A stretch of 64,000 bases of DNA from Pseudovibrio sp000156235 (GTDB taxonomy: Bacteria; Pseudomonadota; Alphaproteobacteria; Rhizobiales; Stappiaceae). The stretch lies in assembly GCF_000156235.1 (NCBI RefSeq), contig NZ_DS996811.1, positions 62,001 to 126,000 of the forward strand, in the 5' to 3' direction. This document shows, piece after piece, positions 1 to 8,284 of this stretch (its first letter is position 1; each line of letters begins with the position of its first letter). Made by a program: the position numbers and the translations under genes. The notes under the pieces were generated by a model. It saw only the letters and a program-made list of their open reading frames with translations, ran no database searches and was not told where the DNA came from.

Positions 1-1080
1 GGGAGACTCCAGCCGCATTTCTGTCCGAGCATCAAACATATGCAGCTTTTCTTTTTGGTAGGTCACATGAACTTGTGTGCCTTCTGCAATATCAGGCCGT
101 TCGAGTGTGAAGATTTTAAGGCTGTCCTTTCCGATACGCACATGAACCAGCGTGGAAAGGCCCATAGGCTCAATCAGATCGACCGTTGCAGGCAGAGTGG
201 CCGGGCCTTCCTCCGTGATCATCAAATGCTCTGGCCGCACGCCCAGAATAAGATCCATCTGATCCTTCAAACCCGCACTTTCCGGCAGAACAACCTGATG
301 GTTTTCATCGGTCTGCAGGTGGTAACCATCACCAGATGCACGAGCTGTGCCTTTGATGAAGTTCATGGCTGGAGATCCGATGAAGGACGCCACAAAAACA
401 TTGGCTGGCTTGTCATAGATCTCCAGCGGTGTGCCTACTTGTTGAATATATCCATCATGCATGGCCACGATTCTGTCGGCCATGGTCATGGCTTCAATCT
501 GGTCATGGGTCACGTAGATGGACGTCGCTTTCAGCTTGCGATGCAGCTTGCGGATTTCTGAACGCATCTGCTCGCGCAAGCGCGCATCCAGATTGGAGAG
601 CGGCTCATCAAACAAAAACGCCTGCGGATCGCGCACAATCGCACGGCCCATAGCAACACGTTGGCGCTGACCACCGGAGAGTGCTTTTGGACGGCGTTCC
701 AACAGACCATTCAGGCCGAGGATGTTGGAGACCCCGTTCACAGCACTGGCGATCTTCTCCTTTGGCGATTTGCGAAGGGTCATCGCATAGCTGATGTTCT
801 CTTCCACGCTCATATGCGGATAGAGCGCATAGGACTGGAACACCATGGCGATATCCCGATCACGCGGCGGTAGATCGTTGATGATCCGCTCGTTGATGGA
901 GATTGATCCAGACGTCACTTCCTCCAGTCCCGCAATCATGCGCAGCAAAGTGGATTTTCCGCAGCCGGATGGGCCTACCAGCACAATGAACTCACCATCT
1001 TGAATGTTCAGGTCGATCCCATGCAGGACTGCGGTGTTGCCGTAGGATTTGGTTGCCTCGGTGATTTGAATAGAAGCCAT
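1..1080 (-). CDS. Sugar ABC transporter ATPase (MalK/UgpC type), C-terminus cut by window edge
   Basis: This is the nucleotide-binding subunit that would energise import by the two permeases encoded just upstream. The reverse strand reads from an ATG at 1080-1078 (MASIQITEATKSYG) through 360 codons to the window edge with no stop. Visible motifs in order are Walker A GPSGCGKST (residues 36-44), the Q-loop in MVFQSYALYPH, the signature LSGGQRQRV, Walker B FLFDEPLSNLD and the H-loop YVTHDQ, followed by a C-terminal TOBE-like region (GVRPEHL). The start lies 11 bases after the preceding permease gene, so it is the last visible gene of the gntR-metC-importer operon. Family members are about 350-370 residues, so only a few residues should be missing. 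The substrate cannot be read from the sequence. Confidence 0.95.
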   Translation of the reverse strand, partial: MASIQITEATKSYGNTAVLHGIDLNIQDGEFIVLVGPSGCGKSTLLRMIAGLEEVTSGSISINERIINDLPPRDRDIAMVFQSYALYPHMSVEENISYAMTLRKSPKEKIASAVNGVSNILGLNGLLERRPKALSGGQRQRVAMGRAIVRDPQAFLFDEPLSNLDARLREQMRSEIRKLHRKLKATSIYVTHDQIEAMTMADRIVAMHDGYIQQVGTPLEIYDKPANVFVASFIGSPAMNFIKGTARASGDGYHLQTDENHQVVLPESAGLKDQMDLILGVRPEHLMITEEGPATLPATVDLIEPMGLSTLVHVRIGKDSLKIFTLERPDIAEGTQVHVTYQKEKLHMFDARTEMRLESP

Positions 1081-1091
1081 TGAGTACCTCG

Positions 1092-1943
1092 TTATCCTTT
1101 GACCGCACCGGCGGTAAGGCCCTGCACCAGATAACGCTGGATGAGGAAGAAGAAGATTGCTGCCGGAATGAGCGCCAGGAAGCCAGCTGCCATCATCTGT
1201 CCAAAATCGACAGAAAACTTGGAGATGAACGTAAGCAGACCAACCGGGAAGGTGACTGCATCCGGACTGCTGACCAGCATGAGCGCAAAGAGCAGCTCGC
1301 TCCACGCTGCGGTGAACACAAAGCCAAGCGTGGCTGCGATACCCGGCAGTGTGAGCGGGAAGATGATCTTCACCAGAGCACCGAAACGCGTATTGCCATC
1401 AATCATGGCTGCTTCTTCAAGGTCTTTGGGAATGCCATCAAAAAACGATTGCATCAGAAAAGTCGCAAACGGAACGTTGAAGGCTGTGTAGACCACCACA
1501 AGCCCAAGCAGACTGTCGGTCAGCCCCAGCGGTGTGAGAATGCGGAAGATCGGTGCGATCAGCATCACCAGCGGGAACATCTGGGTGATCAGCATCAGTA
1601 CGATGATGATGGCCTTGCCGCGATACTGGAACCGGGAGAATGAGTAGCCCGCTGCTGCTGCGATTAGAGTGGAAATGAGAGCCGTTGCGCCCGACACAAT
1701 GGCCGAGTTGATAAAGAACTGCGGGAAGTCTGTATCCGTCATCACCTGCGCAAAGTTCGCCCACGTGGTCTCAGAGGGCCACATGCGGATGCCTTCAGAA
1801 TAGAGCAGGTTGGTGGGCGTCACAGCCACCTTGAACAGCCAAAAGAGCGGGAACAAGGCAAAGAACAGAAAGCAGGCGAGCAGACCGTAATGGACACTCC
1901 AGTCCACCACCCGTTGGCCCTTTGATTTTGCATAGTATGCCAT
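1092..1943 (-). CDS. Sugar ABC transporter permease, MalG/UgpE type
   Basis: An inner-membrane permease of 283 residues, the usual length for the family. About six hydrophobic segments are visible, beginning with one at residues 19-40, and the cytoplasmic EAA loop that docks with the ATPase is clear (EEAAMIDGNTRFGALVKIIF, then PLTLPG) near residues 177-203. It follows the MalF-type permease after 9 bases and precedes the ATPase by 11, so it is co-transcribed with both. A GAGG ribosome-binding site precedes the ATG. The family is certain; the sugar is unknown. Confidence 0.95.
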   Translation of the reverse strand: MAYYAKSKGQRVVDWSVHYGLLACFLFFALFPLFWLFKVAVTPTNLLYSEGIRMWPSETTWANFAQVMTDTDFPQFFINSAIVSGATALISTLIAAAAGYSFSRFQYRGKAIIIVLMLITQMFPLVMLIAPIFRILTPLGLTDSLLGLVVVYTAFNVPFATFLMQSFFDGIPKDLEEAAMIDGNTRFGALVKIIFPLTLPGIAATLGFVFTAAWSELLFALMLVSSPDAVTFPVGLLTFISKFSVDFGQMMAAGFLALIPAAIFFFLIQRYLVQGLTAGAVKG

Positions 1944-1952
1944 AACAGAGCC

Positions 1953-2891
1953 TCAGGTTTCGCGCAGCAGACTGCGTCTGATGAAGATGATAGAGACCGC
2001 ATAAGCCAACAGCAGAACCAGCAGAACAGCCGCGATTGCAGAGGCATAGCCAAAGTCCAGACGGCGGAAGGCCTGCGTGAAGATGTAGCTGGAGACAATC
2101 TGCGTTGAATCCGCCGGACCACCATTGGTCATAACGATGATAAGATCAGCAAAGTTGGCGATCCAGATGGTGCGCAGCATCAGCGTGATGGCGATGGTCG
2201 GCGCAAGAAACGGCAGCGTGATGCTGACAAACTGCTGCCTGCGGCTCGCCCCATCAATGGAAGCCGCCTCATAAATCTCACCTGGAATGGATTGAAGTGC
2301 TGCGAGCAATGTGATGGCAAAAAACGGTATGCCAAACCAGATGTTGGCGACGATCGGTCCCCACATGGCCAGATCAGGATCCGACAGGATATTTGTCGGC
2401 TCGCTTAAGATGCCGAGCGCAAACAGCCAATGGGGTAGAGGGCTGATGACCGGATTGAACATCCACGCCCAGTTGAGGCCCGACAAAAACGCAGGCACGG
2501 CCCATGGCAGGAACACAAGAGACTGGATGATGCGTCGCCCGGGAAAAGTGCGATTGAGCAAGAGAGCGAGCGTCAAACCCAGAAAGAATTGAAAGAACAG
2601 CGACGTAACTGTCCACCAGAAGGTATTGAAAAGCGCATTGTGGAAGTTCTGGTCGTGCCAGACCGCTTCAAAATGCGCAAAACCCACATAGCCGCCGCTG
2701 AACGGGTTGAGAATGCGGATGTCTCTGACCGTATACGTCAGGCCAACCACCAGCGGCACCATCATCACCGTCACCAACAGCACAATGGCTGGGCTGGCGT
2801 AAAAGTAGGGCTCAAGTCGGGATAGGAATCTGCGGGAGGTCACACCCTGCCGATTGGCAGGGTGTGCTCCAAGGTCTGTGGCAGCTGTCAT
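1953..2891 (-). CDS. Sugar ABC transporter permease, MalF/UgpA type
   Basis: The partner permease, 312 residues from the ATG at 2891-2889 (MTAATDLGAHPANRQG). An upstream in-frame GTG adds only one residue. The first transmembrane segment is preceded by a basic stretch (SRRFLSRLEPY), and the EAA loop reads EIYEAASIDGASRRQQF followed by ITLPFLAP. The ATG shares its A with the TGA stop of the binding-protein gene (TGATG), so translation is probably coupled. About six membrane segments are visible, and the protein should form a heterodimeric channel with the MalG-type subunit. Confidence 0.94.
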   Translation of the reverse strand: MTAATDLGAHPANRQGVTSRRFLSRLEPYFYASPAIVLLVTVMMVPLVVGLTYTVRDIRILNPFSGGYVGFAHFEAVWHDQNFHNALFNTFWWTVTSLFFQFFLGLTLALLLNRTFPGRRIIQSLVFLPWAVPAFLSGLNWAWMFNPVISPLPHWLFALGILSEPTNILSDPDLAMWGPIVANIWFGIPFFAITLLAALQSIPGEIYEAASIDGASRRQQFVSITLPFLAPTIAITLMLRTIWIANFADLIIVMTNGGPADSTQIVSSYIFTQAFRRLDFGYASAIAAVLLVLLLAYAVSIIFIRRSLLRET

Positions 2892-4156
2892 CACTGTTTA
2901 GCCAGCCACTTTTTCTGTGCTGCAGAGAGATAATCCCCCCACTCTTTGCCCAGCTCTTCCGCAGATTTGCGGCCCAGAAGAGCTTCCTGACTGGTGCGGA
3001 TGGACATGGAGTCTTTGAAGAACGCAAACTCTTCAAGGTGAGTTGGCATGGTCAGGGGGTGGACGTCCGGATCGGACAGTTCTTCAAACCAACCAGCAAA
3101 CTGCGGGGTGTTGTAATGCGGATCGCTCTCAGCATCCTTGTAGATTGGCAGAGTGCCAACACGCTTTGACCACTCAAGGTTCGCATCACGGCTCTGCAGC
3201 TTCGCGATCAGCTTCCACGAGGCGTCTTTGTGCTCACTGTCGGAGAACATGGACCAGCCTGCGTATCCGATGGTTGGGTAGGCTTTGCCATTTGGTCCTT
3301 TTGGCATGGTGGTTACGCCAAAGTCGTTCGGGTCCATGCGCTGCGCAATACCAATCAGCGCATCTGGATCCTGATCCAACATGGCGCAGGTGCCGGAGTA
3401 GAAGCCCGCTACGATTTCATTGAAGCCCCAGTTCAGGCTGTCTTTTGGTGCAAGGCCATCCTGATAAAGATCGACCATGAACTGCGCACCTTTGATCCAC
3501 GCCTCGGTGGACATGATGCTGTTGCCTTCTTCGTCAAAGAACTGATCAGTGCCAGCGGTTGTTGCACCAAACACCGCCCAGCCATTCAGGCCACCGGACC
3601 CGCCGCGCAGACAGAAGCCGTATTTGCCTGGCAGTGCAGAAACTTTTTCAGCCGCATCACGGAAATCATCCAATGTCACCGGCGGCTTCTCAACACCAGC
3701 TTCCTTGAAGAGCTTCTTGTTGTAAAACATAGCACGCAGATAGAAGCCGTAAGGCAGCATGTAAGCGGTGCCGGTGCCACTGCGGGCCATCTCAATGGTG
3801 CGGGCATTCAGCTTGTCTGTGCCATCCCAGCTTGTGAGGTAAGGCTCGAGGCTTTCCAGAGCGCCGTTATTGGCGTAAAGCGCAGCCCATGTATCTGGCA
3901 TTTCAACCACATCCGGTGTCTGGCCAGCAGAAACCATGGTCGCGAATTTCTCGAATGCCTGCCCCCATGGCAACGAGATAATTTCAACTTTGGTGCCCGG
4001 ATTTTCCGCTTCAAACTCCGAAACGATGCCCTGCAAGACCTTGGTACGTTCCGGGCTCGTGATCACTTCCACCAGCTGTAGGTTGGTTTCAGCAACTGCC
4101 GGACCTGCAATAGCTGTTGCCACAAGACTTGCGGCCAATAACTTCTTCAAACTCAT
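2891..4156 (-). CDS. Extracellular sugar-binding protein of an ABC importer (family 1)
   Basis: The periplasmic substrate-binding protein, 421 residues from an ATG at 4156-4154. This start gives a clean Sec signal peptide (MSLKKLLAASLVATAIAG, then PAVA, cleavage before ET) and has a GGAGAGG ribosome-binding site; a longer reading frame to 4249 would bury the signal peptide. The mature protein has features of the MalE/UgpB family (ITSPERTKVLQGIVSEFEAE near the start, FATMVSAGQTPDVVEMPD). It begins 22 bases after the metC-like gene and overlaps the first permease by one base. The ligand is probably a carbohydrate or glycoside, inferred only from the family. Confidence 0.95.
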   Translation of the reverse strand: MSLKKLLAASLVATAIAGPAVAETNLQLVEVITSPERTKVLQGIVSEFEAENPGTKVEIISLPWGQAFEKFATMVSAGQTPDVVEMPDTWAALYANNGALESLEPYLTSWDGTDKLNARTIEMARSGTGTAYMLPYGFYLRAMFYNKKLFKEAGVEKPPVTLDDFRDAAEKVSALPGKYGFCLRGGSGGLNGWAVFGATTAGTDQFFDEEGNSIMSTEAWIKGAQFMVDLYQDGLAPKDSLNWGFNEIVAGFYSGTCAMLDQDPDALIGIAQRMDPNDFGVTTMPKGPNGKAYPTIGYAGWSMFSDSEHKDASWKLIAKLQSRDANLEWSKRVGTLPIYKDAESDPHYNTPQFAGWFEELSDPDVHPLTMPTHLEEFAFFKDSMSIRTSQEALLGRKSAEELGKEWGDYLSAAQKKWLAKQ

Positions 4157-4178
4157 AATTGCCTCTCCTCTAGCAATG

Positions 4179-5342
4179 TTATTCTGATGCGGCTCCCAAC
4201 GCTTCTTGGAGGTCCCCCCAGAGATCCTCAGGGTCTTCAAGGCCGACATTCAGGCGAACGACGTGCGGTGACACGCCAAAGAATGCGGTTGAGTTCGGTC
4301 CTCCCGACTGAATAAGAGAGGCCTGTGCAGGGCAAATCAGGCTTTCATGCCCGCCCCAACTCACACCGATTTTGAAAATTTTCAGGTGGTTACAAAGCGC
4401 TTCGACACTGACATTTTCAGCCAGCTCGATGGAAAAGAGACCGGAAGTTCCACGCAGCCCCGGGTGGGCCTTGTTTTGGAACGCCGGATGGAAAACCGTT
4501 TTAACCGCAGGATGTTCCGCCAGTCTCTTGGCGATCTCCATGCCTGCCTGCTCATGGGCTTTCATGCGTAGCGGCAAGGTCCGCAAGCCGCGCAGCAGCA
4601 GCCACGCCTCAAACGGCGACAACTTGCTGCCCAGATACTGGGTCACTTCGCCACGGATCTGCACAACGCGCTCTGCGGACGTGGCGATCACACCAGCCAC
4701 CACATCACTATGGCCGCTGATGTACTTGGAAGCAGAATGCACTACGATATCGCAGCCCAGTTTGATCGGGTTTTGGAAGATCGGCGAAGCCCAGCTGTTG
4801 TCGATGATTGTGGTAACACCCGCCTCTTTGGCACGCTCACACAATGCCTTCACGTCATGGGCCTCCATAATCCAGCTGGTCGGGCTTTCCAGATAAAACA
4901 GGGTATGGCCGGGTAGGGCAGCTTCAACCGTCGCCAGATTGCTGCCGTCGATATAGTCGACACTGACACCGAACTTGCGTAGGAAAATCTCGAAGAAGCG
5001 GAAGGTATCCGGATAAACATGTTTGACGGAAAGGATCCGGTCACCAGGCTTTACAACCGACAGCACAGCCGACGAAATAGCAGCCATTCCGCTGGAAAGC
5101 GCGAGAGCATCTTCAGAGCTCTCCAACTTGGCGATTTTCTCCTCAAACGCACGCACAGTTGGGTTGATGCCTCGGGTGTAAACCGGACGGTTGATCTTGC
5201 CCGCAAAGGTGTCACACATCTCCTGATAGGAGGAGAAGGTGAAAAGCGAGTTCTGGAAAATCGGCGGCACCACCGCATCCGCAAAAGATGCTTCATCATG
5301 CGCGACAACTGTTGCTGTGTCCTCCCCCCACAGATCGATCAT
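4179..5342 (-). CDS. metC: Cystathionine beta-lyase-like PLP enzyme (Cys/Met metabolism family)
   Basis: A 387-residue fold-type I PLP enzyme of the Cys/Met metabolism family, of which MetC cleaves cystathionine to homocysteine, pyruvate and ammonia. The PLP lysine lies in VHSASKYISGHSDVVAG near residue 205, and VYTRGINPTVRAFEEKIAKLE is the usual substrate- and phosphate-binding stretch near the N-terminus. The gene sits inside an operon between a GntR regulator (ATGA overlap at 5339-5342) and a sugar-type ABC importer. That setting is unusual for housekeeping MetC and suggests a lyase acting on an imported compound, perhaps a sulfur- or amino-acid conjugate. The symbol names the nearest family; the physiological substrate is uncertain. 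Confidence 0.85.
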   Translation of the reverse strand: MIDLWGEDTATVVAHDEASFADAVVPPIFQNSLFTFSSYQEMCDTFAGKINRPVYTRGINPTVRAFEEKIAKLESSEDALALSSGMAAISSAVLSVVKPGDRILSVKHVYPDTFRFFEIFLRKFGVSVDYIDGSNLATVEAALPGHTLFYLESPTSWIMEAHDVKALCERAKEAGVTTIIDNSWASPIFQNPIKLGCDIVVHSASKYISGHSDVVAGVIATSAERVVQIRGEVTQYLGSKLSPFEAWLLLRGLRTLPLRMKAHEQAGMEIAKRLAEHPAVKTVFHPAFQNKAHPGLRGTSGLFSIELAENVSVEALCNHLKIFKIGVSWGGHESLICPAQASLIQSGGPNSTAFFGVSPHVVRLNVGLEDPEDLWGDLQEALGAASE

Positions 5343-6187
5343 ACTAAGTCCGTTTCCTGTGCCATCTGCACAATATCTTCTTCAACCACACTCAAAATTT
5401 CCAAAGTATGTTTGCGGGCCTTCTCCGTGTCTCCACTGGCGATGGCGTCAAATAATTGTCGGTGAAATGGAAAAGACCGTCCGGCAAAATCCTTGCGATC
5501 GAACGGCATCTCAAAAAAGCTCTCAAAAGACTCCCGCATCTGCTGCAACAGCTGCTCAAACAACGGATTTCCTGCTGCACGATAGATGGAGAGGTGAAAT
5601 TCAAGGTCCTCAGGGCCTGCAGTGCCATTAAGGTGATGGACCGCTTCCATGTGCTCCAGCTTGGTGCGCATCTCTTCGATCTCGTCGGGCGTTGCTCGCT
5701 GCGCCGCTAGAATGGAGGCCTCCACCTCCAACGCCCGGCGCACTTCCAGCGTCTGCAACAGGCCATCCCGTTTGGTGGCGATGGACAGTGGCAAGTAAAC
5801 GGTTTTCTCTGAAAGTGGACGTTTCAGATATGTCCCTGACCCACGACGGATCTCGACGATACCCAATGCCTGCAAATGACGGATCACCTCACGAATGGAC
5901 GATCGGCCAACTTTCAGGCCGTTCATCAGCTCTCGTTCCGTGGGCAGTCTGTCACCGGGCTGCAAGCCTTCCTCCACGATGAAGTCTGTCAGCGATTGCA
6001 GGATCGCATCGCTTCTGTCCTCGGTCTTGATTGGCCGAATTTTATTATTGGATGGGCTTGGCAAGTTGGGCTCCGCACAGATGTTCGTTTCATTTTGTCT
6101 GCCATCAGACGTCAGACCAATTTTAGAAACAGGATTTTCCGCTTGTAAATCCCAGCTGTGCACAACCCCTGATTTATCGCAGTGCAC
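5339..6187 (-). CDS. GntR-family transcriptional regulator (FadR subfamily, FCD domain)
   Basis: A DNA-binding regulator of up to 282 residues. The winged helix-turn-helix is clear around residues 75-125 (GDRLPTERELMNGLKVGRSS, then IREVIRHLQALGIVEIRRGS), followed by an all-helical FCD ligand-binding domain (LEVRRALEVEASILAAQRAT and EFHLSIYRAAGN). The listed start is a GTG with a long poorly conserved-looking leader of about 50 residues, and no in-frame ATG occurs before the HTH, so the true start is uncertain. Its stop overlaps the metC-like start (ATGA). It most likely controls its own operon in response to the imported ligand or a product of the lyase. Confidence 0.9.
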   Translation of the reverse strand: MHCDKSGVVHSWDLQAENPVSKIGLTSDGRQNETNICAEPNLPSPSNNKIRPIKTEDRSDAILQSLTDFIVEEGLQPGDRLPTERELMNGLKVGRSSIREVIRHLQALGIVEIRRGSGTYLKRPLSEKTVYLPLSIATKRDGLLQTLEVRRALEVEASILAAQRATPDEIEEMRTKLEHMEAVHHLNGTAGPEDLEFHLSIYRAAGNPLFEQLLQQMRESFESFFEMPFDRKDFAGRSFPFHRQLFDAIASGDTEKARKHTLEILSVVEEDIVQMAQETDLV

Positions 6188-6263
6188 CTAGAAGGAAAGC
6201 TGTGAAATATCATAAGGGTAAGTTGGGTGAAGAAAGTTGAAATGCCAGACAGGCTCAAAATAC

Positions 6264-6293
6264 AAAAAGGACGCATCTGAAACAGAGCGTCCT
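6264..6293 (-). terminator. Rho-independent terminator for the cysteine-rich gene
   Basis: A hairpin with arms AGGACGC (6268-6274) and GCGTCCT (6287-6293), plus an inner TCTG/CAGA pair around an AAA loop and one bulged A. On the minus strand it is followed by a TTTTT run. It lies about 70 bases after the stop of the minus-strand gene ending at 6364 and before the gntR start, so it separates the two transcription units. Confidence 0.8.
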
Positions 6294-6363
6294 CATTCAA
6301 TAGCAAATCGTATTTAGACGATTCTGATCATCGTCCAGCTTTTGAAAAGCTCAGCCCATCAGT

Positions 6364-6849
6364 CTAATGAGCGATACCACCAGAACCCTTTTTCACTATA
6401 TCCGTCAGCACATGTGATGGCACTGGCAGCATGACCTGGCCGAGGTTTTTGAGGGTCTCAGCAAAGTTTGCGGCGGCTTGTTCAACTTCCTCACAACGCT
6501 GAGGGCAAGTGATATGTTGCAGGCAGAACTTGGCTGTGTCCGTATCGTGCTGAAGCCCCGCGATCAGCCCCATAGTCAGGCATTCTTCGACACACAGATG
6601 CTGAGAATCATATGGGTAGCATCGAAGCGGGCAGGCAGCACAACGTTTCAGTGTGCGCACATATTGAGAGAGACTTGCCAGAGCGACTCCGGCATCCTGA
6701 TGTCCAAGCGCTTCGCTATAGAGATCCCAAGCCATTTCCCACGGCGCGATGGAACCGGTTTCAAAGCCGGAAGACCACCGACGATAGCCTTCCAGAACCA
6801 GTCTTTCTGGTTGGCGTTCCAGATAAACATCATTTGCCCCAACATCCAT
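6364..6849 (-). CDS. Cysteine-rich protein of unknown function
   Basis: A 161-residue soluble protein I do not recognise. It has no signal peptide or membrane segment. Eight cysteines cluster between about residues 70 and 120, arranged as CAACPLRC, CVEEC, FC, TC and RC, with several histidines among them. That spacing could bind a metal or an iron-sulfur cluster, or form disulfides; the sequence does not decide. The gene is monocistronic, with its own terminator at 6264-6293, and is divergent from the lacI gene across about 216 bases. The reading frame has normal codon use and a clear stop, so it is probably real. Confidence 0.7.
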   Translation of the reverse strand: MDVGANDVYLERQPERLVLEGYRRWSSGFETGSIAPWEMAWDLYSEALGHQDAGVALASLSQYVRTLKRCAACPLRCYPYDSQHLCVEECLTMGLIAGLQHDTDTAKFCLQHITCPQRCEEVEQAAANFAETLKNLGQVMLPVPSHVLTDIVKKGSGGIAH

Positions 6850-7065
6850 GGGTAGCGCCTCTTCCGTGCCTCTGGCGGCATCTCACTCCGCCAGCAATTT
6901 AAATATGAGTATCACAGTATAGTTTAATTACACCCATGTGTTCAAGCAGGAGTTTTGGGTAGACGGTCATTTTGCGGTTGAGACCTCTTGATACACAGGG
7001 TGGTTGTGCTGGGTAGCAAACTCATGCACTCTCCGGTGCTTGCAGCAGGACTTCATGAGGACCGG

Positions 7066-8091
7066 ATGAGCGAAACGAGAGACGACCGTCAGGCAGCCAC
7101 CATTGTAGACGTGGCCGAGCGTGCTGGTGTGGCCGTTGGCACGGTGTCCCGTTTCATCAATGGGCGTGAGGTTCGCAAGACCAACGAGATGCGCATCCGC
7201 GAGGCGATCAAGGAACTGGGTTACCAGACCAACACCTTTGCGCAGGCCATGAAGACCGATGTGACCAAAACCGTTGCAGTCGTGATGGACGGGTTTGACG
7301 AGTTCCACACGCAGGTTCTCTCCAATGCCATCACCCAGTTCTTCGATCACGGCTATCAGGTCACCACCTATCATCTGAAGAACGAACCGGGCGAGCTGGA
7401 TAATCTCATGTCCATCATGACAGCCCGCAAGTTTGACGGTGTGGTGATGAGCGGTACCTTCAACAACACCATCTCGCTGGATCAGCTTCGCTCCCTGCAA
7501 AAACCGATCGTCCTGTTCAACGATGAAGCCACCGGCATTGATATCGACAGGGTGCTGGTGAACAACCGCGAAGCCTCCAAACGAGCCGTGCAGCATATGA
7601 TCGAGATGGGGCATGAGCGCATTGCGATCATCAAGGCCAGTGATCTTCAGTCCTCCTCACGTGGCCGCTATCAGGGCTTTTGTGATGCCATGGAAGAAGC
7701 TGGCCTGCAGGTGCGCGATGAATACATCTGCGAAGGATCATGGCGCCTGTCAGATGGTTACTTCGCACTTCAGCAATTGATGGCATTGGACGAACCACCG
7801 ACCGCTCTGTTCTCCGTCAACTACGAGATGACCATGGGTGTGCTGGAAGCCATGAAAGAGCAGGGGCTCCAGGTTGCGAAAGACCTGTCTCTGGTCAGCT
7901 ATGACGATCCGTATTTCTTCCGCTTACTAACCCCAAGCATCACCGCAATTGCTCAGCCGCATGATTTGATTGCGTCACGTCTTGTTGAGATGATGCTGAC
8001 ACGGCTCAACAATGGGATTTCATCCTCATCTCGCAAAATGACTGTTTCCTGTGACGTAATCCTGCGTGATTCCGTAGTGCGCCTAAGCTGA
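7066..8091 (+). CDS. LacI-family transcriptional regulator
   Basis: A sugar-responsive repressor of 341 residues, the normal length for the family. The start at 7066 is preferred over an upstream frame start at 6988 because it has an AGGA ribosome-binding site and places the helix-turn-helix at the N-terminus (TIVDVAERAGVAVGTVSRFI, then NGREVRKTNEMRIREAIKEL). The rest is a periplasmic-binding-protein-like sensor domain (LVNNREASKRAVQHMIEMGH, TALFSVNYEMTMGVLEAM, SYDDPYFFRLLTPSITA). It is immediately upstream of a binding-protein gene with a 24-bp palindrome at 8197-8220, the likely binding site, and therefore most probably governs the importer-hydrolase operon that follows. Confidence 0.93.
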   Translation: MSETRDDRQAATIVDVAERAGVAVGTVSRFINGREVRKTNEMRIREAIKELGYQTNTFAQAMKTDVTKTVAVVMDGFDEFHTQVLSNAITQFFDHGYQVTTYHLKNEPGELDNLMSIMTARKFDGVVMSGTFNNTISLDQLRSLQKPIVLFNDEATGIDIDRVLVNNREASKRAVQHMIEMGHERIAIIKASDLQSSSRGRYQGFCDAMEEAGLQVRDEYICEGSWRLSDGYFALQQLMALDEPPTALFSVNYEMTMGVLEAMKEQGLQVAKDLSLVSYDDPYFFRLLTPSITAIAQPHDLIASRLVEMMLTRLNNGISSSSRKMTVSCDVILRDSVVRLS

Positions 8092-8196
8092 TTTTTTCAC
8101 AAGCATCACAGAGCAAGAAAGTGTTTTTGTTTCAGAAGACATAGGATCTGTGCAGAGTAAATATGCCGCTTTGCAGCAAAGTTGAAAATATTGAAA

Positions 8197-8220
8197 TTAG
8201 TTGACAACGGTATCAACTAA
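8197..8220. promoter_or_regulatory. Palindromic operator, probable LacI-family binding site
   Basis: Perfect 8-base inverted arms TTAGTTGA (8197-8204) and TCAACTAA (8213-8220) flank CAACGGTA. The core ACAACGGT resembles LacI-family operators. A consensus-like -35 box TTGACA (8201-8206) lies inside the palindrome, so repressor binding would block the promoter of the importer operon starting at 8285. It lies between the lacI stop and the binding-protein gene. Confidence 0.7.
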
Positions 8221-8284
8221 AGGAAAACTTCCAGCATGACGCAGGGTCTCGATGGGGGAGAACCTGCCAGTCTGGGGGGATATT

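Noticed and set aside
3230..4081. A 283-residue plus-strand frame opposite the first binding-protein gene
   Set aside because: It is antisense to a gene with signal peptide and clear family pattern, and its own translation has no recognisable motif and an odd composition.
6306..6323. AATCGT-N6-ACGATT as a GntR operator
   Set aside because: A terminator hairpin lies between it and the gntR start, so it is more probably part of the trailer of the upstream gene; short arms could be chance.
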